A stretch of 64,000 bases of DNA from UBA7957 sp965222695 (GTDB lineage Bacteria > Pseudomonadota > Gammaproteobacteria > Granulosicoccales > Granulosicoccaceae): assembly GCA_965222695.1 (NCBI GenBank), contig OZ244967.1, positions 1,178,001 through 1,242,000 on the forward strand, given 5' to 3'. The notes under the pieces were generated by a model. That model was not told the origin of the DNA. It saw nothing but the letters and a program-made list of their open reading frames with translations, and made no database searches. Below, in pieces: positions 7,124 to 15,879 of the stretch (position 1 is its first letter; each line of letters begins with the position of its first letter). The position numbers and the translations under genes are program-made.

Positions 7124-8911
7124 TCAGGATTTTTTTGCCAGAGTCCGGATCATTTCAACAATGGCGCGTACCGACATAGGCGCACCTTCAACTCGGTTCA
7201 GACGGGTCAGAGGAATGCCCAAATGACCGGAAACCAGCTGCGCAAACTGGCCTTCATAGTTGACTTCCGGCACCAGAAGATGTTTACAGTCATTGGCAAA
7301 TTTCTCAACTTCCTTAGCCGGGAAGGGGGAAAGCAATACCACTTTCATGGCCGTACACCGAATACCTTCCTGCTGTGCCAACATCATCGCTTCCAGGGCT
7401 TCACCGAAAGTTGATCCCCACGTAAGCAGGCCTACATCCACAGGCCCGCTGTCTCCGAATCGCTTTTGTTTAGTGATTTTCGGGTGTTTCAACATACCGT
7501 TGAGTTTGGCATAGCGTTTTTCGCTCATGGCCTCGTGCATTTGCGGGCTGTCGCTCGGACGGCCATATTCATTGTGTTCCAAGCCGGTCGCTGTATGTAT
7601 ACCGTTCAGATCGCCCGGCAGTGCACGCGGGCTGACCCCGCTGGCGGTGAATTTAAACCGGGCGAATGTCTGATCGGTCCCTCGTTCGGGAATCCGATCG
7701 GACTGCTGCTGTAACAGCTCCTTGTCCTCCGGAATAAACGCGGTTTCATAGCGGTTGGAGAGATATAGATCCAGCAATACAATTACCGGAACCTGGTATT
7801 TCTCTGCAATCTCAAAAGCTTTGCTGGCACAACGCCAGCATCCCTCAACGTTGGTCGGAGCGAGAACGATGCGCTTTGCATCACCCGCTCCGCCGAAAAC
7901 GGCGATATTGAGGTCGGATTGTTCGGTTTTAGTCGGCATTCCGGTGCTGGGTCCACCGCGTTGGGAAACGAACACTACACAGGGAATTTCCGCCATAACA
8001 CCGAGTCCGAGCATTTCGGACATTAAAGCAAGTCCGGGTCCGGAAGTGGCGGTTGCTGCTCGTGCACCTGCATACCCGGCGCCGATAGTCGCTGAAATCG
8101 CCGAGATCTCATCTTCCGTCTGGAGCAATCGCCCACCCTGTCGAGGCATCTCAACGGCGAGGCGCTCCATAATGGTAGTTGCCGGTGTAATCGGATATCC
8201 GAAATAGTTATGGATACCGGCATCAAGACAACCTCTCACCACGGCTTGATTACCGTTCATCATTTCGGCTTTTTGTTTTCTTTTGCGCGGCGGTGCAGTG
8301 AATTTCACCTGATCGAAGCGAAAAGTGGCTAAACCCAGTTCGTACCCGGCGTCAAACGCGGCGCAGTTGGATTCGGTTATTTCCGCGGGCTTGGTTTTGA
8401 ATTTATTGGATATGGCTTCGACAAATGCCGAGCGCGGCATATGATAAAGACCGGCGACAAACCCTAGTGCAACGATATTGCGTGACCGGTTGCCGCCGGT
8501 GGATTCTTCCGAAATTTCGCGGCTTCTCAGACCATAGGGAATATGCCCGGGTTTCAGATGGGCAGAAATATGAGTACCTTCCTTCAACAGAGAAATCGGT
8601 GCCGACTCATAAATTACGGCTCCGAAATCGACAACCTCGTCGGTGTGCGGAATCGCGTGCGTATCGTTGAGGGAAACCAGGATATCGGTGCCAGGCTTGA
8701 TAGAGTATGTCTGGTGCGAAGTGATACGGGTGCGCGATACACATTTACCGAAGCCGCGAATCTCCGCCGGATATTGGTCAAATGCAATGACTCGGTAGCC
8801 GGCTCTCGCCATTGCATGCTTCAAGATATCGCCGACTGCGATAGTACCGTCTCCGGCGGAACCGCAAATGGCGATTTGCAGATCTGTATCCTGTTGGCTT
8901 GTGTTAATCAT
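7124..8911 (-). CDS. korA: 2-oxoacid:ferredoxin oxidoreductase, fused gamma-alpha subunit
   Basis: A 595-residue protein that joins two domains usually called gamma and alpha. Residues 1-190 begin with AICGSAGDGTIAVGDIL, the gamma-domain signature. Residues from about 215 begin the pyrimidine-binding alpha domain (NYFGYPITPATTIMERLA, then TSGPGLALMSEMLGL). This gamma-alpha fusion with a separate short beta subunit is the common KorA/KorB layout. The start overlaps the stop of the upstream flavoprotein gene by 4 bp. With KorB it should oxidatively decarboxylate a 2-oxoacid to the acyl-CoA and reduce a ferredoxin-like carrier, here perhaps one of the two co-encoded flavoproteins. Confidence 0.87.
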   Translation of the reverse strand: MINTSQQDTDLQIAICGSAGDGTIAVGDILKHAMARAGYRVIAFDQYPAEIRGFGKCVSRTRITSHQTYSIKPGTDILVSLNDTHAIPHTDEVVDFGAVIYESAPISLLKEGTHISAHLKPGHIPYGLRSREISEESTGGNRSRNIVALGFVAGLYHMPRSAFVEAISNKFKTKPAEITESNCAAFDAGYELGLATFRFDQVKFTAPPRKRKQKAEMMNGNQAVVRGCLDAGIHNYFGYPITPATTIMERLAVEMPRQGGRLLQTEDEISAISATIGAGYAGARAATATSGPGLALMSEMLGLGVMAEIPCVVFVSQRGGPSTGMPTKTEQSDLNIAVFGGAGDAKRIVLAPTNVEGCWRCASKAFEIAEKYQVPVIVLLDLYLSNRYETAFIPEDKELLQQQSDRIPERGTDQTFARFKFTASGVSPRALPGDLNGIHTATGLEHNEYGRPSDSPQMHEAMSEKRYAKLNGMLKHPKITKQKRFGDSGPVDVGLLTWGSTFGEALEAMMLAQQEGIRCTAMKVVLLSPFPAKEVEKFANDCKHLLVPEVNYEGQFAQLVSGHLGIPLTRLNRVEGAPMSVRAIVEMIRTLAKKS

Positions 8912-9939
8912 GTGTACTCCCAGAAATGGGAATAGATTCTTCCCTGATCGTCGATCTTCAAAGCTTCATCTACATCGGAACGGAATCCCACCTTTTCACC
9001 GAGCATGTTGCGGGCAGCCGTGCGGCCCATATCAGCCACATTTTTATACCCATAGTAAAACCGGTATTCATTTTGTTCTGCCGACCAGATCTGGCACACG
9101 TCTCCCGCCGCCCAGATGTTTTTGTCCGTGCTTTGCAGCCATTCATCCACCAGTATGCCTCGTTCCATATCGATGCCGGAACTGCTCATAAAATCGATAT
9201 TTGGCGCCAGGCCGCAAAAGGGTAGCACCACATCACCTTGTATATAGCTGCCATCTTCGAACCGGACACGGCGTTGGGCACCGTTTCTTCCGGCTCTTTC
9301 AACGCTGGAAATAGTCTGGCCGTGGATGATCTCCATACCTTCGTGTTCCAGTGCAGCGAGACAGCTTGAAAATTGTTCCTGCGGCACTTCATGCGGCCAG
9401 AAGGTGCGTTCATTGGTCACCAGTACCACACGTATACCGATAGTCAACAAAGTACGAGACAGATCCAGACCGATCGTATCACCACCAAGCATGATCATTG
9501 TGCCCTTTTCCGGCAGGGCGTTGTAAACTCCCATCGCGACCCGGAAGTTATTGAAGGCATGCATCATGTCGCGGAATTCGAGCAGCGATTCGGGCAGGTA
9601 AGCGGCACCGCCTGAAGCCACCAGTAATTTGTCGTAATGCATTTCCTCACGATGGGCTAACAGCAGTTTCTGATCAGTGGCATTCACTTCCGTGACCATG
9701 GTTTTGCGACGCAGATCGATTTTGCGTTCTTCATAATGCCGCGGCGGATTGGCTAAAAAATCGGTCCACTGGTGTTTGCCTTTGAAAACATCCGGGAGAT
9801 CGTAGCGGTTGTAAAATAATAGTGCACCTCCGGCGACTATGGTGATGCGGCAGTCGGGATCACCGTTGCGAATAACTTCGGCCGCATGACTCCCCGCAAT
9901 CCCATTACCAATGATCACAAAGTGAGGTGCGTCAATCAT
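8908..9939 (-). CDS. FAD/NAD(P)-dependent oxidoreductase (NirB/rubredoxin-reductase-like)
   Basis: A 343-residue pyridine-nucleotide-disulfide-type flavoprotein. It has an N-terminal FAD fold (VIIGNGIAGSHAAEVIR), a central NAD(P) fold (MIMLGGDTIGLDLSRTL) and a late FAD contact (DKNIWAAGDVCQI). The redox-active CxxxxC pair of disulfide reductases is absent, as in NirB or rubredoxin-reductase relatives, and the chain ends about 60 residues earlier than usual, so the C-terminal interface domain is short. It lies between the ferredoxin-flavoprotein gene and korA in the same operon, so it probably passes electrons between the Kor enzyme and NAD(P) or a carrier. Confidence 0.75.
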   Translation of the reverse strand: MIDAPHFVIIGNGIAGSHAAEVIRNGDPDCRITIVAGGALLFYNRYDLPDVFKGKHQWTDFLANPPRHYEERKIDLRRKTMVTEVNATDQKLLLAHREEMHYDKLLVASGGAAYLPESLLEFRDMMHAFNNFRVAMGVYNALPEKGTMIMLGGDTIGLDLSRTLLTIGIRVVLVTNERTFWPHEVPQEQFSSCLAALEHEGMEIIHGQTISSVERAGRNGAQRRVRFEDGSYIQGDVVLPFCGLAPNIDFMSSSGIDMERGILVDEWLQSTDKNIWAAGDVCQIWSAEQNEYRFYYGYKNVADMGRTAARNMLGEKVGFRSDVDEALKIDDQGRIYSHFWEYT

Positions 9940-9975
9940 GATTCCTTTTCCCTGTTGTCACGGTTTGGATAAGGA

Positions 9976-11814
9976 TCAGACATTCTGGTACATGATTTCG
10001 TTGCGTGTGATGGATATACACCGAGTCGGGCAGACCTTGAAGCACGCTCCGCAACGGATGCACTGATCATTGTCAATCCAGATTGCGCCGACCTTGTTCC
10101 ATTGATTGGTCTCGTGTAAGGAACCGTAGGAACCGTCCTGCTGAATTTCGACACCCGAGACCAGCTTTATACAATCTCTCGGTGCGACTTCGATGCAGGC
10201 TCTGCAATAGATGCAATTATCGACGTCAATTTCATACTTGTGGTAACACAAGTAACAGCGCTTCGCTTCTTCTAATGCAAGCTTGTCGTCCATGCCGGTT
10301 TCCACCTCAGCATCGAGGCTCTGGAAGCGGTTGCCCAGGCTTTCCGTAGGAATCGGCTGTCGCGGGATAAAATCATATTTGCGTTCTCTGAGCGGTTCGG
10401 TAATCGGCTCCACCTTGACCACTTTTCTTCGTCTGACACGACCCATCAACCAGGCATCCAGTTTGATAGCGATTTCCCGCGCGTGTCCAATGGCGCCTAT
10501 TACGGTGGAAGCACCATTGACAAAATCCCCGGCGGCGAACAATCCTTTCAGCGAAGTCATCCCGTTATCGTCCACCTCTACAGTACCCCATTTGCCTAAA
10601 TCCACCGGTTCATCGATATAGTCGTTGACGGTTTGCTGACCTATAGCCACGAGCAGTGTATCGAAAGGCTCGCTGAACTCGGAGCCGGGAATCGGGATTG
10701 CGTTGCGGCGGCCGTTTTCCCTCCAGGCGCCGAGCCGGTTCTGAATAAATCGCACAGCGCTGCCTTTTCCGTCTTCAATCTCTAAATCCACCGGTGTACG
10801 CAGACCGAGAATTTTAATGCCCTCCTTCTTGGCTTCGAGCAACTCTTCTTCCAGAATCGGAATGTACTTTTCACTGGTTCTCAGGTGTATGGTCACCTGC
10901 TCGGCGCCGAGCCGGCGGGCGACTCTGGCGCAGTCCAGGGCGGTAAACCCCGCGCCGATTACTGCAACTCGTTTGCCAACGTGTTTATCTTTTCCGCGGT
11001 GAAGATCCAGAAGAAAATCGAGACCGTATTCACAATTGGAGAGGCTATCCACCACACCTTCGTCACCCTTGCGTTGTGGCAGAGGTAAGTGCATCGCTCT
11101 CATACAGCCTGTGGTAAGCAAAACTGCATCGTAGGAATTACGTAATTCCGAAATCCTAGTCTCACCGGGCCTGTTACCAACTGCAACTCCGGTCTGAACG
11201 TTTACGCCTAACCGGGTCGCATTGTGGATTTCGATGTCCAGAACATTTCTTGGCAAACGGAATACCGGTATCCCGTAACGCAACATGCCGCCTGCTTTTT
11301 CCTCCCGCTCGATAATGGTGACGTCGTGCCCGAGCATGGATAAATCGTGCGCTGCCGCGACACCCGCCGGCCCGGCACCGACTATGGCGATGCGTTTGCC
11401 AGTTGGGGTAAATAAGTCTTCGGAGATGGTATGGCTGTCCGTCTTGTGATCCGCCGCGGCTCGCTTGAGATGACAGATATTGACGGGTTTCCCGTTTCCC
11501 GGCCAGCCGTGGCGGCATACGGGTTCGCAAGGGCGATTGCAGATGCGCCCGAGTACGCCGGGAAGAATATTGGCTACCCGATTGAGTTCATAGGAGCGGC
11601 CATAACGTTGTTCCACGATCATTCGGATATAGGCGGGAATATTCGTGTCTGCCGGACATGCTGTCTGGCAGGGAACATTTTCCCTAACCCATCCAATATC
11701 CCGTGGATCGGTTGAATAGCGGATCGGGATGACAACTTGCCGTCTTACTACCTGCTGCTGGGATTTATCCCCGCCATCATCCAGAAATGATTTGCGTGTT
11801 TGCCTGTCATTCAT
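9976..11814 (-). CDS. NADPH-dependent GltD-like flavoprotein with C-terminal 4Fe-4S ferredoxin domain
   Basis: A 612-residue first gene of the operon. The N-terminal CQTACPADTNIPAYI and CNRPCEPVC motifs bind Fe-S clusters as in the glutamate-synthase small subunit. FAD motif VGAGPAGVAAAHDL and NADPH motif VIGAGFTALDCARVARRLGA follow. The C-terminus carries two ferredoxin motifs: CIRCGACFKVCP is canonical, while CIYCRACIEVAP has Ala where the fourth Cys is expected. A gammaalpha-beta Kor enzyme with such a partner recalls the 2-oxoglutarate:NADP+ oxidoreductase described from Azoarcus. A purine-rich sequence (AAGAAG) precedes the ATG. Confidence 0.82.
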   Translation of the reverse strand: MNDRQTRKSFLDDGGDKSQQQVVRRQVVIPIRYSTDPRDIGWVRENVPCQTACPADTNIPAYIRMIVEQRYGRSYELNRVANILPGVLGRICNRPCEPVCRHGWPGNGKPVNICHLKRAAADHKTDSHTISEDLFTPTGKRIAIVGAGPAGVAAAHDLSMLGHDVTIIEREEKAGGMLRYGIPVFRLPRNVLDIEIHNATRLGVNVQTGVAVGNRPGETRISELRNSYDAVLLTTGCMRAMHLPLPQRKGDEGVVDSLSNCEYGLDFLLDLHRGKDKHVGKRVAVIGAGFTALDCARVARRLGAEQVTIHLRTSEKYIPILEEELLEAKKEGIKILGLRTPVDLEIEDGKGSAVRFIQNRLGAWRENGRRNAIPIPGSEFSEPFDTLLVAIGQQTVNDYIDEPVDLGKWGTVEVDDNGMTSLKGLFAAGDFVNGASTVIGAIGHAREIAIKLDAWLMGRVRRRKVVKVEPITEPLRERKYDFIPRQPIPTESLGNRFQSLDAEVETGMDDKLALEEAKRCYLCYHKYEIDVDNCIYCRACIEVAPRDCIKLVSGVEIQQDGSYGSLHETNQWNKVGAIWIDNDQCIRCGACFKVCPTRCISITRNEIMYQNV

Positions 11815-12231
11815 GGTTGCTTCTTATTGTACGTTGAAGCTTTATTTGAGATTTCTCACCTATCATTATTACACAGATTTTTATTTTCTGTACTTAAAAT
11901 TTTCAGTGAAGGACTTACTGCGGCCCTGCAGATCGAGTCAACTGCCGAAAGATGATCATGATAATGCAGCTACGGCTTCATATAAATCGGAAAATTTCAT
12001 GCGGTTCCGCGCAACGAAGCTCGCTGAGACTTTAGAGAAATTGACTGAATTATCGGATCCGGTGTCAGAGACCTGCGAGATTGTTCGTTAAAATTAACCG
12101 TACAAAGTGTATCTATAAAAGATTTTGGCCTTTAGGGTCCACTCAACCAGTGCCTGTCCCACTATGTTGGGTTATTGGAGATTAATAAGCATAAATAAAC
12201 TAAGGGTATAGTGTGCGTATGATCAGCTTGA
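11815..12231. other. Intergenic stretch upstream of the kor-type operon
   Basis: No convincing gene is seen. It must hold the promoter of the minus-strand operon. A short plus-strand frame ending at 12091 has protein-like composition (…LAETLEKLTELSDPV…) but no recognised family and no clear start, so it may be debris. One TGCCTGTCCC repeat lies at 12151-12160. Confidence 0.4.
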
Positions 12232-12408
12232 AAAATATTGCGTTCTGGAGCACAGTTTAGGGCACGTTATCTTGGAGGCGGACAGACAGAAACCACTTTG
12301 ACACTTGGACCCGGTCAGCACACGCTGCAATTGATATTAGGGGACAAGCTCCATATCCTGCATGATCCGCCGGTGATATCGGAACGCATTACAATTACGG
12401 TGAAATAG
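12232..12408 (+). pseudogene. Remnant of a DUF4399 protein (C-terminal piece)
   Basis: After a stop at 12229-12231 the frame runs to TAG 12406-12408. It encodes the C-terminal part of DUF4399, recognisable from GGGQTETTLTLGPGQHTL, then LILGDKLHILHDPPV and SERITITVK. No start codon or upstream half of the domain is visible in any frame nearby, so the gene appears truncated. It lies in repeat-rich sequence; a GGGACAGGCA-family copy is 70 bp upstream. DUF4399 function is unknown. Confidence 0.75.
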
Positions 12409-12573
12409 TAAACTATCTACAGGCCGGGCACTCCATATCGTTGAAGTATGCTGAGGGAGCATTAGTCATTAAGTGGTTAAGGTACGGCTTTTTCAAATCC
12501 GATCGCCTTTATTCATCGTAGTGTGTTTGCGTTTCCACATCTTATCGATTGAACAGCAACAGATACAGACGTC

Positions 12574-13566
12574 ATGAATCAGATCAGTGAGTTTAACCAC
12601 ACAAAGATTGTTAAATCGATCTGTAGTAGACACGGATGGATGTTCAATGTTCTCGATGACTATACAGAACTATTGGCCGAGATATCGGACAAGCGGTCAT
12701 CTTTTCTCTGGTGCGCTGGTCATTACCCCTTGAATTCCGCTCTTGGTGTTTCGATTGCCAATGACAAAGCACATACTTATCAGCGATTGAAATCCAAAGG
12801 AATCCGGGTGCCCGAAGGAGAGCATTTCTTTATTGTACCCGAGTATCGAGAACTTAGACCGAAGGGCAGGGAACTGAATGACGCGATGGCTTACGCGCAT
12901 AAGCTGGGTTTCCCTCTGTTTGTTAAACCTTTGAACGGGGCGATGGGCCGTTATGCCGCTATGGTGAACAGCCCAGCCGAACTTGCGCATAAATTGGTGG
13001 AAATAGGTCGCGCTGATTACTCAGCGATAATTCAAAAAGTGGCTGATGGCAAGGAGCATAGAATTTTTGTGTTGGACGGGGAAATCGGTTTCAGCTATCG
13101 GAAGATGCCGGCCGAAATTACCGGAAATGGAGTGGATACCGTCGGTCAGCTGGTTTCCAACCTCAATCGAAAATTAATCGCCCAGCTTGATATTCAAGCG
13201 CCGGATCAGCATAACAGGCTCTGTAAACTGAAACTGACTGCAGAATCTATTCTCAAGGCAAACCAGACTGTACGACTTTCAGAAAGTGCCAACCCGAATA
13301 TTGGGGCGATCATTGATGATTTCCGGATCCAGGTTCCGGACAAGATAAAAACCTGGGCGTGTTCGGTAGTGCAGTCTTTGGAGTTAAGAATTGGAGGAAT
13401 CGATTTTTTCGCTCCGGATTCTGTGGAAGATGACCCGAATGATTTTACTGTCATCGAAGTCAACGCCAACCCAATGCTTAAAACCGCATGGCATCTGGGA
13501 CACACAGAAAGGGTGGAGTACATCTGGGAAACCTTGCTAAAAAAACGTTTTGCAGAACTCCTTTAG
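12574..13566 (+). CDS. ATP-grasp ligase, cyanophycin-synthetase/GshAB-like
   Basis: A 330-residue ATP-grasp protein. The first 60 residues form a substrate-side domain. An ATP-grasp core follows, with KLGFPLFVKPLNGAMGRYA (nucleotide-contact lysine and glycine loop), IIQKVADGKEHRIFVLDGE, and the metal-binding end TVIEVNANPML. The order and the HRIFVLDGEIGFSYRK segment resemble the ATP-grasp module of cyanophycin synthetases and related peptide-ligase enzymes. It probably joins an amino or carboxyl compound with ATP hydrolysis; the substrate cannot be read from the sequence. It stands alone, preceded by a pseudogene and followed directly by tandem repeats. Confidence 0.7.
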   Translation: MNQISEFNHTKIVKSICSRHGWMFNVLDDYTELLAEISDKRSSFLWCAGHYPLNSALGVSIANDKAHTYQRLKSKGIRVPEGEHFFIVPEYRELRPKGRELNDAMAYAHKLGFPLFVKPLNGAMGRYAAMVNSPAELAHKLVEIGRADYSAIIQKVADGKEHRIFVLDGEIGFSYRKMPAEITGNGVDTVGQLVSNLNRKLIAQLDIQAPDQHNRLCKLKLTAESILKANQTVRLSESANPNIGAIIDDFRIQVPDKIKTWACSVVQSLELRIGGIDFFAPDSVEDDPNDFTVIEVNANPMLKTAWHLGHTERVEYIWETLLKKRFAELL

Positions 13567-13583
13567 AATACGAGAGATACTAG

Positions 13584-13842
13584 CGGAGTACCAGGACAGG
13601 CGGAGTACCAGGACAGGCGGAGTACCAGGACAGGCGGAGTACCAGAGGAGTACCAGAACAGGCATTAGTAAATGTTTGTCGTAAATAGTCATCTTCGGAT
13701 AATGGGTAGAATTTACTGGGACAGGCATAGAATTTACCAGGACAGGCATCAGTGAAGTCATCTCAGATTTTGAGCGTGTGCAAACAGACAAGGCGTGCGC
13801 TTAAGATATCTTCGTAAGGCAGTACTCCTGGGTGCCTGTCCT
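13584..13842. repeat. 17-bp tandem repeat and further GGGACAGGCA-family copies
   Basis: The unit CGGAGTACCAGGACAGG starts at 13584, 13601 and 13618, with a degenerate fourth at 13635. Isolated family copies follow at 13718-13727 (GGGACAGGCA), 13739-13748 (AGGACAGGCA) and, inverted, 13833-13842 (TGCCTGTCCT). The array starts 18 bp after the ATP-grasp stop. No gene is seen between 13567 and 14015. Confidence 0.75.
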
Positions 13843-14015
13843 TAAATACTTCGAGCATCCTGTAATAACTTCTTTAGGTAGAGTGTCGATTTCTATATGC
13901 TCAGGAGTATTCTTCCGGTTCGGTTTAAGTCTGTCTGGTACTTGGTCCGGTCCATGAATTGGTTTGGCGTAAAACCGGCTCTGGACCATTTTATTTAATT
14001 GGTAAAAAGGCAATT

Positions 14016-14267
14016 ATGTGCAGAAATATTCGACCGTTGTTTAATCTGGATCCGTCAGCCACTAAGGAAGAAATTCGGGCGGCATCACTTCAGTTTGTTC
14101 GTAAGGTGAGCGGCGGCAAAAATCCGTCAAAACTCAATCAGAAAGCATTTGATAAGGCTGTTGAACGGATCTCGCTTGAAGTCGAAGAACTATTGGCTCG
14201 AATGGTTAGCAAGTCGCCGCCTCAGAGCCGAACCTCGGAAGCTGAAAAAGCCAAATTGCTGGTGTAA
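14016..14267 (+). CDS. DUF2277 family protein
   Basis: An 83-residue cytosolic protein that opens MCRNIRPLFNLDPSATKEEI and continues IRAASLQFVRKVSGGKNPS. That is the start and core of the DUF2277 family as I recall it. The ATG at 14016 was chosen because family members start at exactly MCRNI; an upstream in-frame start would add 19 unrelated residues. Family function is unknown. The C-terminal 20 residues are polar and variable. It is a single gene between repeat clusters. Confidence 0.8.
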   Translation: MCRNIRPLFNLDPSATKEEIRAASLQFVRKVSGGKNPSKLNQKAFDKAVERISLEVEELLARMVSKSPPQSRTSEAEKAKLLV

Positions 14268-14496
14268 GGATGAAATTAGTGGAATTCTTTGTTCAATAAT
14301 AAAAATGTAAAACCTATTGCGCCGTCTAAAGAAAATAGATTTTAGAATTTCCTGAACACTACAGGATTTATTTTTTTGTCGGAAGGACATAGGGATTTCA
14401 TTCGGGACAGGCATACTTAATTGATCAGAATTCGGGAGTCCTGCAATAATTCGCAGAACGCTATAAATTCTGGCAAAAAATTACATATTTTATGTT

Positions 14497-14525
14497 TTGA
14501 CATTTCCTTCTAGTTTGCTTAAGAT
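14497..14525 (+). promoter_or_regulatory. Sigma-70 promoter of the transposase gene
   Basis: TTGACA at 14497-14502 and TAAGAT at 14520-14525 are separated by 17 bp, close to the sigma-70 consensus, and lie about 50 bp before the transposase ATG. The surrounding 14268-14575 stretch contains one GGGACAGGCA copy (14404-14413) and no gene. Confidence 0.6.
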
Positions 14526-14575
14526 GATTTTGCAGTCTCACTAACGGAATCGTCTGACAGGCAAGGAAGCAAATT

Positions 14576-15610
14576 ATGGTACAACCTCGAAAGAATCAAA
14601 TTTCCCTTTCCGATACTCCTTATTACCATGTCGTGTCCAGATGTGTTAGGCGATCCTATTTATGCGGAGTCGATCCGCTAACTCAACATTCTTACGAACA
14701 TAGGCGGCAGTGGATAGAGGATAGAATTCGACTTTTGTCGTCAGTTTTCGCTGTTGAAATTTGCGCCTATGCTGTAATGAGTAATCACTTTCATTTGGTT
14801 GTAAAACTTGTACCGAATGAAACCAACACATGGGATAGGCGCGCAGTGATTACTCGCTGGCTAAGAATATTTAAAGGACCGCTATTAATACAACAGTTCA
14901 TTAACGGTAAACATTTGTGCAGGTTGCAGCTGGAAACCGTCGATGACATAGTAGCCGTTTGGAAAAAGCGATTGTCAGATCTAAGTTGGTTTATGAAATG
15001 CCTGAATGAACCCATAGCACGACGAGCAAATAAGGAGGATGAATGCACAGGGCATTTTTGGGAATCAAGATTCAGATGTCAACCATTGTTGACGGATCAA
15101 GCATTATTGTGTTGCATGGCTTACGTTGATCTTAACCCGATCAGAGCCGGAATTTCCAATTCGCTCGAAGATTCGGACTACACAAGTATCAAAGAGAGGA
15201 TTTCGCCCGACTATCAGTCAGATCAGCTTAAAATATTACAAGTTGACTCTGAAAAGTTGATTAGTGCTACAAAAAGTGATAATCCCATTCCGATCAGACC
15301 CTTAGCAAGCTTTGCTGATACCAAAGTGAGCATTGCTGATTCAAAAATTCCTATGCAATTCGACGATTACGTTGAGCTGCTTAATAGTACCAGATATGCA
15401 TTAATAGGAGACTTGCAGGGCGACATGGTTCAACGAACAACGGAAATTCTCAAAAATATGGGATTTAACGGTGCTGAGTGGATCGGTGTCAGTCAGCAAT
15501 TTGAATCTCAATATCAAAAGAAATTTTCTAAACGAAGCCTTATGGCAACTAAACCGAAATCTCATTCGCCCTGTAAAGCCCGTATCATCAAACTGAGAAA
15601 GAAAGAGTAG
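14576..15610 (+). CDS. REP-associated tyrosine transposase (RAYT, IS200-like Y1 family)
   Basis: A 344-residue HUH-type nuclease. It opens with the SDTPYYHVVSRCVRRSYLCG segment typical of RAYTs, has the metal-binding HUH motif SNHFHLVV (His71 and His73), and the later AYVDLNPIRAGI segment common to the group. RAYTs are single-copy, domesticated relatives of IS200/IS605 transposases that process REP palindromes. A strong promoter and SD (AAGGAAG) precede it. GGGACAGGCA-family repeats lie on both sides (14404-14413 and 15851-15860), and GTAGGAGC-type REPs occur elsewhere in the window. Which of these it acts on is open. Confidence 0.85.
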   Translation: MVQPRKNQISLSDTPYYHVVSRCVRRSYLCGVDPLTQHSYEHRRQWIEDRIRLLSSVFAVEICAYAVMSNHFHLVVKLVPNETNTWDRRAVITRWLRIFKGPLLIQQFINGKHLCRLQLETVDDIVAVWKKRLSDLSWFMKCLNEPIARRANKEDECTGHFWESRFRCQPLLTDQALLCCMAYVDLNPIRAGISNSLEDSDYTSIKERISPDYQSDQLKILQVDSEKLISATKSDNPIPIRPLASFADTKVSIADSKIPMQFDDYVELLNSTRYALIGDLQGDMVQRTTEILKNMGFNGAEWIGVSQQFESQYQKKFSKRSLMATKPKSHSPCKARIIKLRKKE

Positions 15611-15879
15611 GTGCTCCGAGAGGTGGATGTAATTGGGTGGATATGAATACTAATTCACTAATGCATGTGCACTGATGTATTAATAGGTTTCAAAGTGGGC
15701 TAAATCCAAATTTAATCGATTAGCTATTGATCGATGGTCCTTCTATGTCGAATCGTTAACACCTGATTGACCCTTTCAGCGTATAATACAAGTATTTTCA
15801 TTCAACGGCGAATCTGAGCATCGGTGAACATTGACTCTCATTCGAAATAGTGCCTGTCCTGTAAAATCTTATTGAAAAC

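Noticed and set aside
11729..12091. A 120-codon plus-strand frame upstream of the kor-type operon
   Set aside because: Its first part is antisense to the GltD-like gene. The remaining 60 codons have no recognised family or start, so they are described only as intergenic.
13584..13651. Tandem repeats considered as a CRISPR array
   Set aside because: The units are 17 bp and contiguous, without spacers, and no cas gene is present.
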